Counted from the first letter of the stretch, positions 30,501 to 37,737 are shown. The stretch is DNA of 62,376 nucleotides from a bacterium (GCA_021372515.1 JAJFUG010000119.1:1-62376), one strand, 5' to 3'. Notes: generated by a model from the letters alone, not told the origin. A program made the numbers and translations.

Positions 30501-30889
30501 AGCGGGACGAGCTTCTGGACCAGAGCCGCCGAGCCCTGACCGTATCGGACGAGGACGCGTTCAACTTGCAGTACAGTTTCAGCGCCCCGCACGGCATCAA
30601 CCTGCCGCTGTTGCGCGCACTGAAAATCCAGAGCAACGTGCGTGCGGCCATGGATGTACGCAAGCGTATCTCGCAGAACCTGACCCAGGTCTTGAGCGCG
30701 GTCGGCGAGGTTGAGGAGGAGATCATCAACCGCGACACCGAGGACCTGACAATCACGCCCACCCTTTCCTACGATTTCGCGCAGGTGATCGGGAGCCTGT
30801 CGGCTTCCTACAACACCAACAAGGACCGCAAGAACGGAACCACGCGCGTGACGATCATGATGAAGATGAGTGTCACCCTGGATTTCTGA
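24593..30889 (+). CDS. sprA: SprA-family type IX secretion translocon / cell-surface protein
   Basis: 2098 residues. A signal peptide (hydrophobic stretch LPGILTGVLILLACVAPTL) is followed by an N-terminal region typical of SprA: long beta-rich segments, INIEGVIGTKIHVFVDYNSQ, an IIGEGTGSLSIHG motif and PRGNFGIMGQTRLGALTTT. The C-terminal third alternates strands typical of a large outer-membrane barrel and ends in SVTLDF. SprA (about 2400 residues in Flavobacterium) is the 36-strand translocon of the T9SS and is characteristic of FCB bacteria. Acidic calcium-site-like runs (around 930-1000, for example DTEDRNFDGRLDYNEDTG) are notable. Other T9SS genes are not in the window. Confidence 0.92.
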   Translation: MTLLHSARQRYRRLPGILTGVLILLACVAPTLVAQDDSTYVTTKLPVELPKPVTNRLGYKTYQPILSTKEPARRDIDYDLETGAVNEDIVIPSDKGMMVLEVRHSSVFDFLQERAKVKEDTLFEAISNQYLTGEVASAASQQKRGMMPEINLPDLMPKALASIIGEGTGSLSIHGRSVTEMSGTSTFQKPEDTGLFRRQSKFPRLKLDQRQQINIEGVIGTKIHVFVDYNSQNEFANRNRIEVEYQGEEDEILQSLQLGDVNLSLPPSMLVAANIPRGNFGIMGQTRLGALTTTFIASKEEGESSKKNIKIPVSGDAEASDSTFFRDVNFSRNRHFLLIDPGLIATSHIKFLDRGGAPLADETKRPTKVRVFKDDNKFENNNQGENQARPGVMYLDPTNIDPDSPYNEFGFFNEMVINTDFVLEQCGIAISFIGWVADDEKIGTIYTEQGGRQVGTSDGDTLRLKLIKTALMSPEHPSWNLMLRNVYSFGSGSQISQQTFAIDIFTNQTPPRYDEGGRTFLDIFGLDNDADTKVDRIYIDFQHGLIFFPSLEPFNKPYDEDGKEFNLLTRNQQMYVEDDPSRLNTLEHQKYNIVVRYNRAEGSSARTFELGAMQIIKDSERIYMNDKILRRDTDYTIDYEFGQLTLKPGLEIPPNSEIKVDYEQVALFQTGNTSLFGFHNEYELDPQRKNYLTSTLFIQNVESVDRSFVRLGDEPKTNILGEFGGKFEFDSERLTEWINRLPMLESRTPSKLDITGGLAFSNPNPNTRGGVLIEDFETSKIENPSLMMAFQSWRLGSVPKSADGNFDLFERARAGDVWWFDPYYLTQNRYGFNEEDVYGRIEGRTELNRDVPVQVMSFIFTPRGNNELERRQSWRSVTQPVSDTGVLGMNDREFLQVYIATGRDQGKLIIDFGRVDEDQVRFNKEGELVGVGNLDTEDRNFDGRLDYNEDTGLDGVEGADGANVLGDDGNDDYYRPLDGGVDARRLNLTEGNNKGQIGNNFDTEDLNHNGALDQQERLFRVTIDLERMEIIPPPGVFIPEVDRKVLVDQVDFDPNGVRKDLVNILGADNWYLLEIPLPKEGSRYEQYYEHINNPSLSNILQVRLSFYDFAKIDTVDFAAINFVGNRFKPNEEGVVRRLEETLVDTLASDTLYTPASEEEAAREAALSAVANHGAVTISSINTILNNEYYPPPTISATINKYNRSGNTESFTAQEAALAIKFEALQRGYEGWALKAENNQQSYLDYAAMSFFINGRQGYYEPKPIFLLRIGTDRDNFYEYSCPVDTGWKEVDVPFSGFLTLKDSLQGALNLNQIQNFTQDVKRGNYRIKGNPSLTKISIMTVGVANENSGVPVSGEVWIDDVRLTDVIKEFGLNTRLQVEAQLSDLGRLSFGISNRDNKFRNLNESIPTASSFKYNVGGTINLDRFTPEDWGLRLPVNLNTQYQLDLPRFHPGSEDVTILSQQNKDFYKTETKTNTFNFSYTKSRGTSLASKLLFDRLTSQVSYSSNTRTAPRNLNSSLSINSRIAYRATLPREAEVAVFPPSAFGWAKYVPLPYFLKNNTLTNDLAGARFRYMPNDFELSTTTDYRKTQSYDNTSKLFRLDSVYTSTNIARVQYRPFQSIQSTFNLQTQRNMQETARGSKLLGMNIGNEIARRQQATLDLSPRSLPWLQPTYRFSANYNNDHNPQYAQSFGNNGDFRKFDADNQQTAGLRFMLPQFRQSLAGVRLTDPDKASGKKDEKAEASSSAAYKRQPRRTPGAAAAGAKGGAEGGGGFFDRYLFHPINYMLDSFDPLSFQATKREQDRWEKMERNPGFLYQLGLEGLDEATRLRPSLGDTADFSSYTWSFTRAYQSGIRLPGNAKIGSNYVEQGSNNHTINGYRATREKGPELTFDYSNVYLPPFVRSFLFSVDVSSGYELKKSITENSIKISDDNPAGLEVMSREERWNPKARVAANWGKSGTVRTLYTKSSSVKRDELLDQSRRALTVSDEDAFNLQYSFSAPHGINLPLLRALKIQSNVRAAMDVRKRISQNLTQVLSAVGEVEEEIINRDTEDLTITPTLSYDFAQVIGSLSASYNTNKDRKNGTTRVTIMMKMSVTLDF

Positions 30890-30904
30890 TTGCTCCGAGG
30901 CCGC

Positions 30905-31312
30905 GTGTCGCAGTATCTTAATTCATGGGAGGCCCGGGCCGCGCTGGTCCTGGCTGCGTTGGCCCTGGCCGGGTTCTGGGCGGGCGGCGCCCTGGAGCGC
31001 CGTGCAGCGGCCCGCAGCAGTCTGCCCGCCGCCGCGCCGTCCGACAGCCTGGCCCGCCGGATGCTCGAGCGTGAGTACCTGCGCCGCAGCGGCCCGGTGG
31101 CGGTCAACCACGCCACGGCCGGGGAACTGACCGGCCTGGAGGGGATCGGCCCGGAGCTGGCCGGACGGATCGTGGCCGAGCGGTCCAGCGGCGGGCCGTT
31201 CCGTGACGGGGCCGACCTGGCCTCCCGCGTGCGCGGCATCGGGCCGGCCACTGTGGCCCGTCTGGCCGGGCGGCTCCTATTCAGCGACACTCTCGAAGCG
31301 GGTGAACCTTGA
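30905..31312 (+). CDS. Membrane-anchored ComEA-like helix-hairpin-helix protein
   Basis: 135 residues from GTG 30905 (GAGG four bases upstream); the TTG at 30890, just after the sprA stop, is an alternative. One membrane helix (about 14-32, ALVLAALALAGFWAGGAL) is followed by a linker and a tandem helix-hairpin-helix domain (VNHATAGELTGLEGIGPELA and RGIGPATVARLAG). This is the ComEA layout: a DNA-binding domain held outside the inner membrane for DNA uptake. It lies between sprA and the sigma-54 regulator and overlaps the latter by four bases. Confidence 0.85.
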   Translation: MSQYLNSWEARAALVLAALALAGFWAGGALERRAAARSSLPAAAPSDSLARRMLEREYLRRSGPVAVNHATAGELTGLEGIGPELAGRIVAERSSGGPFRDGADLASRVRGIGPATVARLAGRLLFSDTLEAGEP

Positions 31313-32673
31313 ACGCCACGCTGTACATAATCGAGGACGACCGCGACTGCGTCGAGCTGCTAAAGGAGGTGTTCAGCGACCAGGAGTACCGCCTGCGCTG
31401 TTTCCTCTCCTCGCGCCAGGCCCTGGAGACCATGAAACGCGAGGGCCTGCCCGACCTGGTGCTGACCGACCTGATGCTGCCGGAGCTGGACGGTATCTCG
31501 CTGCTCAAGGAGATACGGGCCATGAACCCGCGCCTGCCCGTGATCCTGATGACCGCCCACGCCAGCGTGCAGACCGCGGTGGAGGCCCTCAAGCTGGGGG
31601 CCAGCGACTACATCACCAAGCCGCTCAATTTCGAGGAACTGCTCCTGACCGTGCGTAACAGCCTGGAGCTTGACCGTCTGCGCACACGTATCGCCGGGCT
31701 GAACAAGGACCGCAAGAGCCGCTACATCCCCTCGGCCCTGCTGGGCGAGCATGAGTTGATCCGCGCCAGCCGCGAGATGCTCATCCGTCTGGCCGGCGCC
31801 AGTACGACCAGCGTGATGCTGCGCGGTGAGAGCGGCAGCGGCAAGAACCTGGCCGCCCGGATCATCCACTACAACAGCCCGCTGGCCGAGGCCCCGTTCG
31901 TGGAACTCAACTGCGCCGCGGTGCCGGCCAGCCTGATCGAGGCCGAGCTGTTCGGCTACCGCCGCGGCTCCTTCACCGGGGCGGCCGCGGACAAGGAGGG
32001 TATTGTCGAGCAGGCGGACGGCGGCACGCTGTTCCTGGACGAGATCGCAGAGGTGCCGCTGGAGGTGCAGTCCAAGCTGCTTTCGTTCCTGGAGAACCGG
32101 AGTTTCCGCCGGATCGGCGAGGTGGTGGAGCGCCAGGTGACAGTGCGCCTGATCGCGGCCAGCAACCAGTCGCTGGAGAGCCTGATCGAGCAGGGACGGT
32201 TCCGCAACGACCTGTTCTACCGGATCAACGTGGTCAGCTGCGAGCTGCCGCCCCTGCGCCGCCTGGGCCGGGATGTGCTGTCCATCGCCGAGAAGTTCGT
32301 CGGCGAGTTCAACGTCCAGTTCAACAAGCAGGTGAGCGGGTTAAGCCCGGCCGCAGCGGATTGCCTGCTGTCGCATGACTGGCCGGGCAACGTGCGCGAG
32401 TTGCGCAACGTGATCGAGCGCGCCATGCTCTTTGCGGTCGGCCCGCGGCTGGAGCGGCAGGACATCCAGGTCGCCTCGCCGGTTGGCGAGACCCGCGCCG
32501 TGGGGGGGTTCCGTATCCCGGAGCAGGGGCTGGACTGGGAGGAGCACGAGCGCGAGACCCTGGTCCAGGCCCTGGAGCGCTCGGGCAACAACCAGAGCCG
32601 CGCCGCCCGCCTGCTGTCGATGTCGCGCGACACGTTCATCTACCGGCTGAAGAAGTTCGGCCTTTACCATTAG
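31309..32673 (+). CDS. NtrC-family sigma-54-dependent response regulator
   Basis: 454 residues from TTG 31309 (TTGA overlap with the preceding gene). Receiver domain with phospho-acceptor D54 (LVLTDLMLPELDG), AAA+ domain with Walker A GESGSGKN (173-180), sigma-54 contact loop GSFTGA (220-225; the usual GAFTGA with Ala to Ser) and Walker B GTLFLDEI (239-246), and a C-terminal Fis-type HTH (NNQSRAARLLSMSRDTFIYR). No histidine kinase is adjacent, so its partner is unknown. The sigma-54 promoter at 6700 shows that this class of promoter is used in the genome. Confidence 0.95.
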   Translation: MNATLYIIEDDRDCVELLKEVFSDQEYRLRCFLSSRQALETMKREGLPDLVLTDLMLPELDGISLLKEIRAMNPRLPVILMTAHASVQTAVEALKLGASDYITKPLNFEELLLTVRNSLELDRLRTRIAGLNKDRKSRYIPSALLGEHELIRASREMLIRLAGASTTSVMLRGESGSGKNLAARIIHYNSPLAEAPFVELNCAAVPASLIEAELFGYRRGSFTGAAADKEGIVEQADGGTLFLDEIAEVPLEVQSKLLSFLENRSFRRIGEVVERQVTVRLIAASNQSLESLIEQGRFRNDLFYRINVVSCELPPLRRLGRDVLSIAEKFVGEFNVQFNKQVSGLSPAAADCLLSHDWPGNVRELRNVIERAMLFAVGPRLERQDIQVASPVGETRAVGGFRIPEQGLDWEEHERETLVQALERSGNNQSRAARLLSMSRDTFIYRLKKFGLYH

Positions 32674-32763
32674 AACCCCGACCGGCGCTGTTCCCACCAC
32701 AGCATCACCGTATCCCGAACGGATGTCAGCACCCGGCATTGTCCCGACCGCCAGGCTTTCCAC

Positions 32764-32792
32764 TTGATTTATTGCCACGGCTGCGGTACAAT
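32764..32792 (+). promoter_or_regulatory. Sigma-70-type promoter for the phospho-switch/Mla block
   Basis: TTGATT (32764-32769), a 17-base spacer, TACAAT (32787-32792), 25 bases before the ATG at 32818. Suggests the block from 32818 onward has its own promoter. Confidence 0.55.
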
Positions 32793-32817
32793 TCCGTTAT
32801 ATCCGCCAGGAGGAGCG

Positions 32818-34140
32818 ATGCAGGCAGCCGAGCTCGAGCAGGTGGTCTCCAGCCAGCAGCGTGAGATCGAATCGTTGCGGCGCAGGCTGGCGTTTTTTTC
32901 CAGCATGATCGAGGTAAGTGTAATCATCAGTTCCACTTTTGAGCTGGACGAGTTGATCCGCCGTGTACTGGAGACCAGCCAGCGGGTGATGGACTCCGAG
33001 GCCAGCAACCTGATGCTGATCGACGAGGCCACCGGCCGTCTGGAGTGCAGGATCGCTCTGGGCGAGGTGGGCGATAGGCTCAAAGGGGGCATGAGCCTGG
33101 AGATCGGCCAGGGCATCGCCGGCTGGGTGGCCCAGACCGGCAAGTCGCTGGTGGTGCCGGATGTGTCCAGGGATGAGCGTTTCTGCCCGGATGTGGACCG
33201 CCAGACCGGTTTTATCACCCGCAGCATTCTCTGCGCTCCACTGATTGTCCAGAACCGGGTGATCGGGGTGGCCGAGGTTCTCAACCGCACGGACGGCAAG
33301 AGTTTCGATGCCGAGGACCTGCGCCTGTTCGAGACGTTCTGCCGGGCGGTGGCGGTGGCGGTGCAGAACGCGCAGATGCACAAGCGGCTCGTGCAATCAC
33401 AATTGATGGAGCAACAACTCGAAATGGCTTCAACCATACAGCAGGGTTTTCTGCCGCGCTCGTTTTCGATGACAAAGGAAGGGCTTTTCGAGATCGCCGC
33501 GCGCAACCTTCCCGCCAGCATGGTGGGCGGCGATTTCTACGACTGCATCGAGCTGCGGCCCGAGCTGTTCGGCCTGACCATCGGGGATGTCTCGGGCAAG
33601 GGTGTGCCGGCGGCGCTGTACATGGCGCGCCTGCTGAGCGATTTCCGGTTCTATGCCCACCAGGCCGAGGAACCGGTGCCCACGATGCACATCCTGAACG
33701 AGATGCTGACCGAGCGCAGCCAGCAGGGCATGTTCGTGACCATGGTCTACCTGACCCTGGACACGGACAGCGGTACACTGTCGTATGTCAACGCCGGCCA
33801 CCTGCCACCCTACCTCTGCCAGGGCAGCGGCTCGGGGCTGCGGCGGCTCACCGGCGGCGAGGGTATCCCGCTGGGCATCCAGGACCCGGCCGAGTTCAGC
33901 GAGGGCAGGGTGACGCTCGAGCGGGGGGACACGCTGGTGATGTTCTCCGACGGGGTGATGGACGCCAAGAACACCGTGGGGGAGGTTTTCACCCTGGAGG
34001 GCATCGAGCGGCTGCTCGGTGGGTTCCACGGGTCGGCCTCCGCGCTGGTCGACCGGATCATCGCTGCGGTGCTCGAGCATTGCGGAACGGAAAAGCAGTT
34101 CGACGACATCACGGTCCTTGTCCTGAGGTGGCTGGGATAA
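32818..34140 (+). CDS. GAF-domain PP2C (RsbU/SpoIIE-type) serine phosphatase
   Basis: 440 residues from ATG 32818, just after AGGAGGAG. A short N-terminal coiled coil (about 1-35), a GAF sensor (about 40-195, LEIGQGIAGWVAQTGKSLVV, RSILCAPLIVQNRVIGVAEV), a helical linker and a PP2C domain (about 210-440) with the metal-binding segments MVGGDFYDC, GDVSGKGVPAALYMA and FSDGVMDAKN. These enzymes dephosphorylate STAS-domain proteins. Its stop overlaps the next start (TAATG), so phosphatase and kinase are coupled. There is no transmembrane segment; the GAF signal is cytosolic and unknown. Confidence 0.94.
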   Translation: MQAAELEQVVSSQQREIESLRRRLAFFSSMIEVSVIISSTFELDELIRRVLETSQRVMDSEASNLMLIDEATGRLECRIALGEVGDRLKGGMSLEIGQGIAGWVAQTGKSLVVPDVSRDERFCPDVDRQTGFITRSILCAPLIVQNRVIGVAEVLNRTDGKSFDAEDLRLFETFCRAVAVAVQNAQMHKRLVQSQLMEQQLEMASTIQQGFLPRSFSMTKEGLFEIAARNLPASMVGGDFYDCIELRPELFGLTIGDVSGKGVPAALYMARLLSDFRFYAHQAEEPVPTMHILNEMLTERSQQGMFVTMVYLTLDTDSGTLSYVNAGHLPPYLCQGSGSGLRRLTGGEGIPLGIQDPAEFSEGRVTLERGDTLVMFSDGVMDAKNTVGEVFTLEGIERLLGGFHGSASALVDRIIAAVLEHCGTEKQFDDITVLVLRWLG

Positions 34141-34592
34141 TGCCGCAGGAATATCTCGACCTCAAGGTCCCCTCCAACCCCAAGCTGCTGCGTCTGGTCC
34201 GGCGGACCGTGGCCGCGGCCTGCGAGGTGATGGGGTTCGATCCGCGCGAGATCAACGCGATCACCCTGGCGGTGGATGAGAGCTGCACCAACATCATCCG
34301 TCATTGCGGCGGCGGCGGGTACCACGGCGATATCCTGGTGCGTCTGCGCATGCTGCCCGACCGCCTGGTGGTCACGATCCGCGACTACGGCGGAGCGATC
34401 GACCTGGCCCGCCTTAACGATTGCCTGGAGCAGCACCGTCGCGAGCTGCAGGACCAGCGCAGCGTGCGTCCCGGGGGGCTGGGAGTTATGCTCATCCATT
34501 CGGTGATGGACCGGGTCCGTTACCGCACGAACCAGGACCGCGGCACGGTGCTGCGCCTGGTCAAGTACCTGGGCAAGAGGAAAGGGGACTGA
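34140..34592 (+). CDS. RsbW-type anti-sigma / serine-protein kinase (HATPase)
   Basis: 150 residues. GHKL ATPase features: N box AVDESCTNIIRH (E47, N51), G1 box IRDYGGAID, G2 box PGGLGVMLI. Kinases of this family phosphorylate a serine in a STAS partner and, in the classical pathway, sequester a sigma factor when the partner is phosphorylated. No sigma factor gene is near, so the target of this kinase may be the STAS protein alone. It starts within the stop of the phosphatase and ends two bases before the STAS start. Confidence 0.93.
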   Translation: MPQEYLDLKVPSNPKLLRLVRRTVAAACEVMGFDPREINAITLAVDESCTNIIRHCGGGGYHGDILVRLRMLPDRLVVTIRDYGGAIDLARLNDCLEQHRRELQDQRSVRPGGLGVMLIHSVMDRVRYRTNQDRGTVLRLVKYLGKRKGD

Positions 34593-34594
34593 GC

Positions 34595-34927
34595 TTGGAA
34601 GTTTCGGTCAACAGGGAGGGCGAGCTTGCGGTAATCTCGGTCAGCGGGGATGTCGACCTCTACAGCAGTCCCGGCATGCGCAAGGCGATCACCGCGCAGG
34701 CCAAGAAAAAGGTCCCGCTGATAGTGATCGACCTCGAAGGCGTGGACTACATGGACTCCAGCGGTGTGGCCACCCTGGTCGAGGGCTTGCAGCTGTCCGG
34801 GCGCTACGGCGGACGTTTCCGTATCGCCGGGCTGAAACCCTCGGTGCGCGAGGTGTTCGAGCTGTCACGCCTGGACAAGGTCTTCTCGATCTTCGCCTCC
34901 AGGGAAGAGGCCTCCACGGCCGGCTGA
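34595..34927 (+). CDS. STAS-domain protein: RsbV-like anti-anti-sigma factor or MlaB-like subunit
   Basis: 110 residues from TTG 34595 (AAGGGG 9 bases upstream). A single STAS domain: VNREGELAVISVSGDVDLYS, LIVIDLEGVDYMDSSGVATL with candidate phospho-serine S56, then GLKPSVREVFELSRLDKVF. It lies after a PP2C phosphatase and an RsbW kinase, and 57 bases before mlaE. In Escherichia coli a single STAS protein, MlaB, is a subunit of the MlaFEDB lipid transporter. Hence it may be the RsbV of a partner-switching pathway, MlaB of the adjacent transporter, or both. The serine favours phosphorylation. Confidence 0.9.
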   Translation: MEVSVNREGELAVISVSGDVDLYSSPGMRKAITAQAKKKVPLIVIDLEGVDYMDSSGVATLVEGLQLSGRYGGRFRIAGLKPSVREVFELSRLDKVFSIFASREEASTAG

Positions 34928-34984
34928 GAGCATGCCGCGGCGAGGACCGGCGTAAAACTATAAGCCCACACGGAGCATGTTTTC

Positions 34985-35812
34985 ATGGCGGAGTCGGAAC
35001 AGGCCGGACAGGGCTTGGTCGTCTCGGTTGTCGGCCGGATCGGCCGTTGGGGTTTCGGCCTGTTCGAGCAGGTGCGGCTCATCCGCCGGCTCCTCCGGGA
35101 CAGCCTCTACTGGACTTTTGTCGCCCCGCTGACCGGCAAGGGCCTGCGCGTGGGCAGCACGTTCGACGAGATGGTCAAGGTGGGGGTGAGCGCGGTGCCC
35201 ATCGTGGCGCTGATCTCGTTCTCCATCGGCCTGATCCTGGCCATGCAGAGCGCCTACCAGCTCCAGCAGTTCGGCGCCACCATTTTCACCGCCAACCTGG
35301 TGGCCGTGGCCCAGACCCGCGAGCTGGGCCCCCTGATGACCGCGATCATCGTGGCCGGGCGCTCGGGCAGCGGGATCGCCGCCGAGATCGGCTCGATGAA
35401 GGTGGGCGAGGAGATCGACGCGCTCAGGTCGATGGGGTTCAACCCGGTCAAGTTCCTGGTGGTGCCCAAGCTGCTGGCCCTGGCGATCATGGTCCCCTGC
35501 CTGACTGTGCTGTCCGATTTCATCGGCATCGGCGGCGGGTTCACCATGGGCGTGCTGAACCTGGACCTGGGTTTTGTGCGCTACCTCAACCGCACGATCC
35601 AGGCGCTGGTGCTCAAGGATATCGTGACCGGCCTGATCAAGAGTTGGGTCTTCGCCCTGCTGATCGGGCTGACCGGCTGCTACATGGGCTTTGCGGTCGA
35701 GGGCGGGGCCGAGGGGGTGGGACGGCGCACCACGCTGTCGGTGGTGGTCTCCATTTTTCTGATCATCCTTGCGGACGCCTTTTTCACCGCTGTTTTCTAC
35801 TACCTGTGGTGA
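34985..35812 (+). CDS. mlaE: MlaE-family lipid ABC transporter permease
   Basis: 275 residues. Permease of the MlaE/YrbE type: an N-terminal amphipathic interfacial region, then five or six membrane helices with the family signatures VALISFSIGLILAMQSAYQL, GRSGSGIAAEIGSMKVGEEI, MGFNPVKFLVVPK and a C-terminal ADAFFTAVFYYLW. Transports phospholipids between the inner and outer membranes, maintaining outer-membrane asymmetry. It is followed two bases later by the ATPase gene and then by mlaD. An N-terminal extension of about 20 residues before the interfacial helix is mildly longer than usual. Confidence 0.94.
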   Translation: MAESEQAGQGLVVSVVGRIGRWGFGLFEQVRLIRRLLRDSLYWTFVAPLTGKGLRVGSTFDEMVKVGVSAVPIVALISFSIGLILAMQSAYQLQQFGATIFTANLVAVAQTRELGPLMTAIIVAGRSGSGIAAEIGSMKVGEEIDALRSMGFNPVKFLVVPKLLALAIMVPCLTVLSDFIGIGGGFTMGVLNLDLGFVRYLNRTIQALVLKDIVTGLIKSWVFALLIGLTGCYMGFAVEGGAEGVGRRTTLSVVVSIFLIILADAFFTAVFYYLW

Positions 35813-35814
35813 GC

Positions 35815-36633
35815 ATGGAAAACCACGAGCCGGCCCTGGACGAGAAGATCCTGGAAGTGCGCGACCTGAGCGTGGCCTACAACGACCGCCCGGTGCTGGA
35901 CGGGGTGAGCATGGACGTGCGCCGGGGCGAGACGATGGTGATCCTGGGCGGCAGCGGCAGCGGCAAGAGCACCCTGCTGCGCCACATCATCGGCCTGGAG
36001 CGGCCCGCCGGCGGACAGATACTGATCAAGGGCCAGGACATCACGCGCATGGGCGAGGCGGAGCTGTACGACATCCTGCGCAAGGTGGGGGTGGTGTTCC
36101 AGAGCGCGGCGATGTTCAACTCGATGAGCGTGGGTGACAATGTGGCCCTGCCGCTCCGGGAGCACACCCGCCTGGAGGAATCGACAATCCAGATCATGAC
36201 CCGGATCAAGCTGGAGATGGTGGGGCTGAGCGGGTTCGAGAACTACATGCCCTCGGAGCTGTCGGGCGGCATGCGCAAGCGCGCCGCGTTCGCCCGGGCC
36301 ATCGCCATGGACCCGGAGATACTGTTCTGCGACGAGCCCTCGGCCGGGCTCGACCCGATCATCGGCGCCGGCCTGGACCAGCTTATCCTGAAGCTCAAGC
36401 GGGCGCTCAAGATGACTATCGTGGTGGTGACCCACGAGATGGAATCGGTCTACACCATCGCCGACAGGCTTATCATGCTGAACCGCGGGGACATCATTTT
36501 CGCGGGCACCCTGGCCGAGTTCCGCGCCAGCGGCAACGAGCGGGTGCGACAGTTCATCGAGCGCCAGCCCGAGGTCCGCGACGACCAGGACACCGGGCGC
36601 TACGTGCGCGCCCTGACCGAGAACCGATTCTGA
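35815..36633 (+). CDS. mlaF: MlaF-family ABC transporter ATP-binding protein
   Basis: 272 residues from ATG 35815, two bases after the mlaE stop. Walker A GGSGSGKS (45-52), Q loop VVFQS (94-98), signature LSGGM (149-153, the MlaF form rather than LSGGQ), Walker B EILFCDEPSAGLD (168-180) and H loop VVTHEM. It powers lipid transport with MlaE. The tail beyond residue 240 is highly charged (RQFIERQPEVRDDQDTG). The C-terminal part of MlaF contacts MlaB in the proteobacterial complex, which fits the STAS protein upstream. Confidence 0.94.
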   Translation: MENHEPALDEKILEVRDLSVAYNDRPVLDGVSMDVRRGETMVILGGSGSGKSTLLRHIIGLERPAGGQILIKGQDITRMGEAELYDILRKVGVVFQSAAMFNSMSVGDNVALPLREHTRLEESTIQIMTRIKLEMVGLSGFENYMPSELSGGMRKRAAFARAIAMDPEILFCDEPSAGLDPIIGAGLDQLILKLKRALKMTIVVVTHEMESVYTIADRLIMLNRGDIIFAGTLAEFRASGNERVRQFIERQPEVRDDQDTGRYVRALTENRF

Positions 36634-36679
36634 AGCCTTACGGCGCTCCACTCTGTCCGCCAGCCACGGGACCGACTAC

Positions 36680-37588
36680 ATGGGAAGAAACGCGCGCTAC
36701 CGCTCCTCCGAGATCAAGGCCGGTGTCTGGATCCTGATCTCAGTACTGATCCTGTCCGCATTCCTGGTCGGGATCAGCGGGGCCAAGTTCTGGAAGCCGG
36801 TGGACCATTACCGGGTGCACCTGTCCTACATCGGAGGGCTGGAGACCGGTTCGCCGGTGCGCATGGGCGGGATGCTGGTGGGTAAAATAAGCGACGTGAG
36901 CCTCCTGGAGGGCGGTGACGCCCTGGAGCTGACTGTCGAGGTGCCGCAGGGACTGCCGGTCAAGGCCGGCACGACCGCCTACCTCAGCTTCGTCTCGATC
37001 ACCAGCGAGCAGCACCTGGAGCTGAACCCCGGCGCGGGCGGCGCCGAGTTGCTGACGCCCGGCGACCTGATCCAGAGCAAGGAGATGCTGGAACTGTCGG
37101 ACGTGCTGGAGAAATTCGACACGGTGGGTGACACGGTCCAGGCGATCCTGCACTCGGTGCACAGTCTGCTCAGCCCGCAGAACACGGCCCGGATCGACTC
37201 GATCATCGAGCAGACCAACTCGGTGCTGCGCACGGTCAACCCGCGGGTCAGCGAGGTGCTGACCAACATGAACGAGGCCGCCGCCTCGATGGATTCCCTG
37301 CTGCGTAACATCAGCCGGTTCGTGGACGGGGCCGACACCTCGTTCCAGCGCCTGGCCGGCAGCGCCCAGGTGCTGATCGCCCAGGCCGGGACAACCCTGG
37401 CCCGGATCGACACCACGGCCCAGGGCGCCAACGCCCTGCTCACGACCAACTCCGGCAGCCTGACCCAGGCCCTGGAGAACATCCGCCAGGCCAGCTATGA
37501 CCTGCACCTGCTCAGCGATGCGGTCAAGGACAACCCGTTCCTGCTCATCCGGGCTATCCCCAAGAAAGAACGCAAGTTACAGGAGTAG
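36680..37588 (+). CDS. mlaD: MlaD-family MCE periplasmic lipid-binding protein
   Basis: 302 residues. One N-terminal membrane anchor (about 15-35), one MCE domain (about 40-115, with HLSYIGGLETGSPVRMGGML) and a long helical C-terminal region (about 130-295) rich in heptad-like leucines. The MCE domain forms a hexameric ring on MlaE. The helical tail is longer than in Escherichia coli MlaD (183 residues) and resembles the needle-forming helices of PqiB- and LetB-like or actinobacterial Mce proteins, perhaps extending the lipid tunnel toward the outer membrane. Last gene of the block. Confidence 0.93.
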   Translation: MGRNARYRSSEIKAGVWILISVLILSAFLVGISGAKFWKPVDHYRVHLSYIGGLETGSPVRMGGMLVGKISDVSLLEGGDALELTVEVPQGLPVKAGTTAYLSFVSITSEQHLELNPGAGGAELLTPGDLIQSKEMLELSDVLEKFDTVGDTVQAILHSVHSLLSPQNTARIDSIIEQTNSVLRTVNPRVSEVLTNMNEAAASMDSLLRNISRFVDGADTSFQRLAGSAQVLIAQAGTTLARIDTTAQGANALLTTNSGSLTQALENIRQASYDLHLLSDAVKDNPFLLIRAIPKKERKLQE

Positions 37589-37737
37589 ACGAACCTCAGG
37601 CCCCGGCCGGGGTATCAAGGTTAAGCGACCGAAAGGTCCACTTTACAGCCTCGGTATTGCACAGGGCCGCTGTCGCTGGCGCGAGGGCATGCGGCTCTTC
37701 TGGTATCCATACAACAAGTAGGAAGGTTTTTAAAGCT

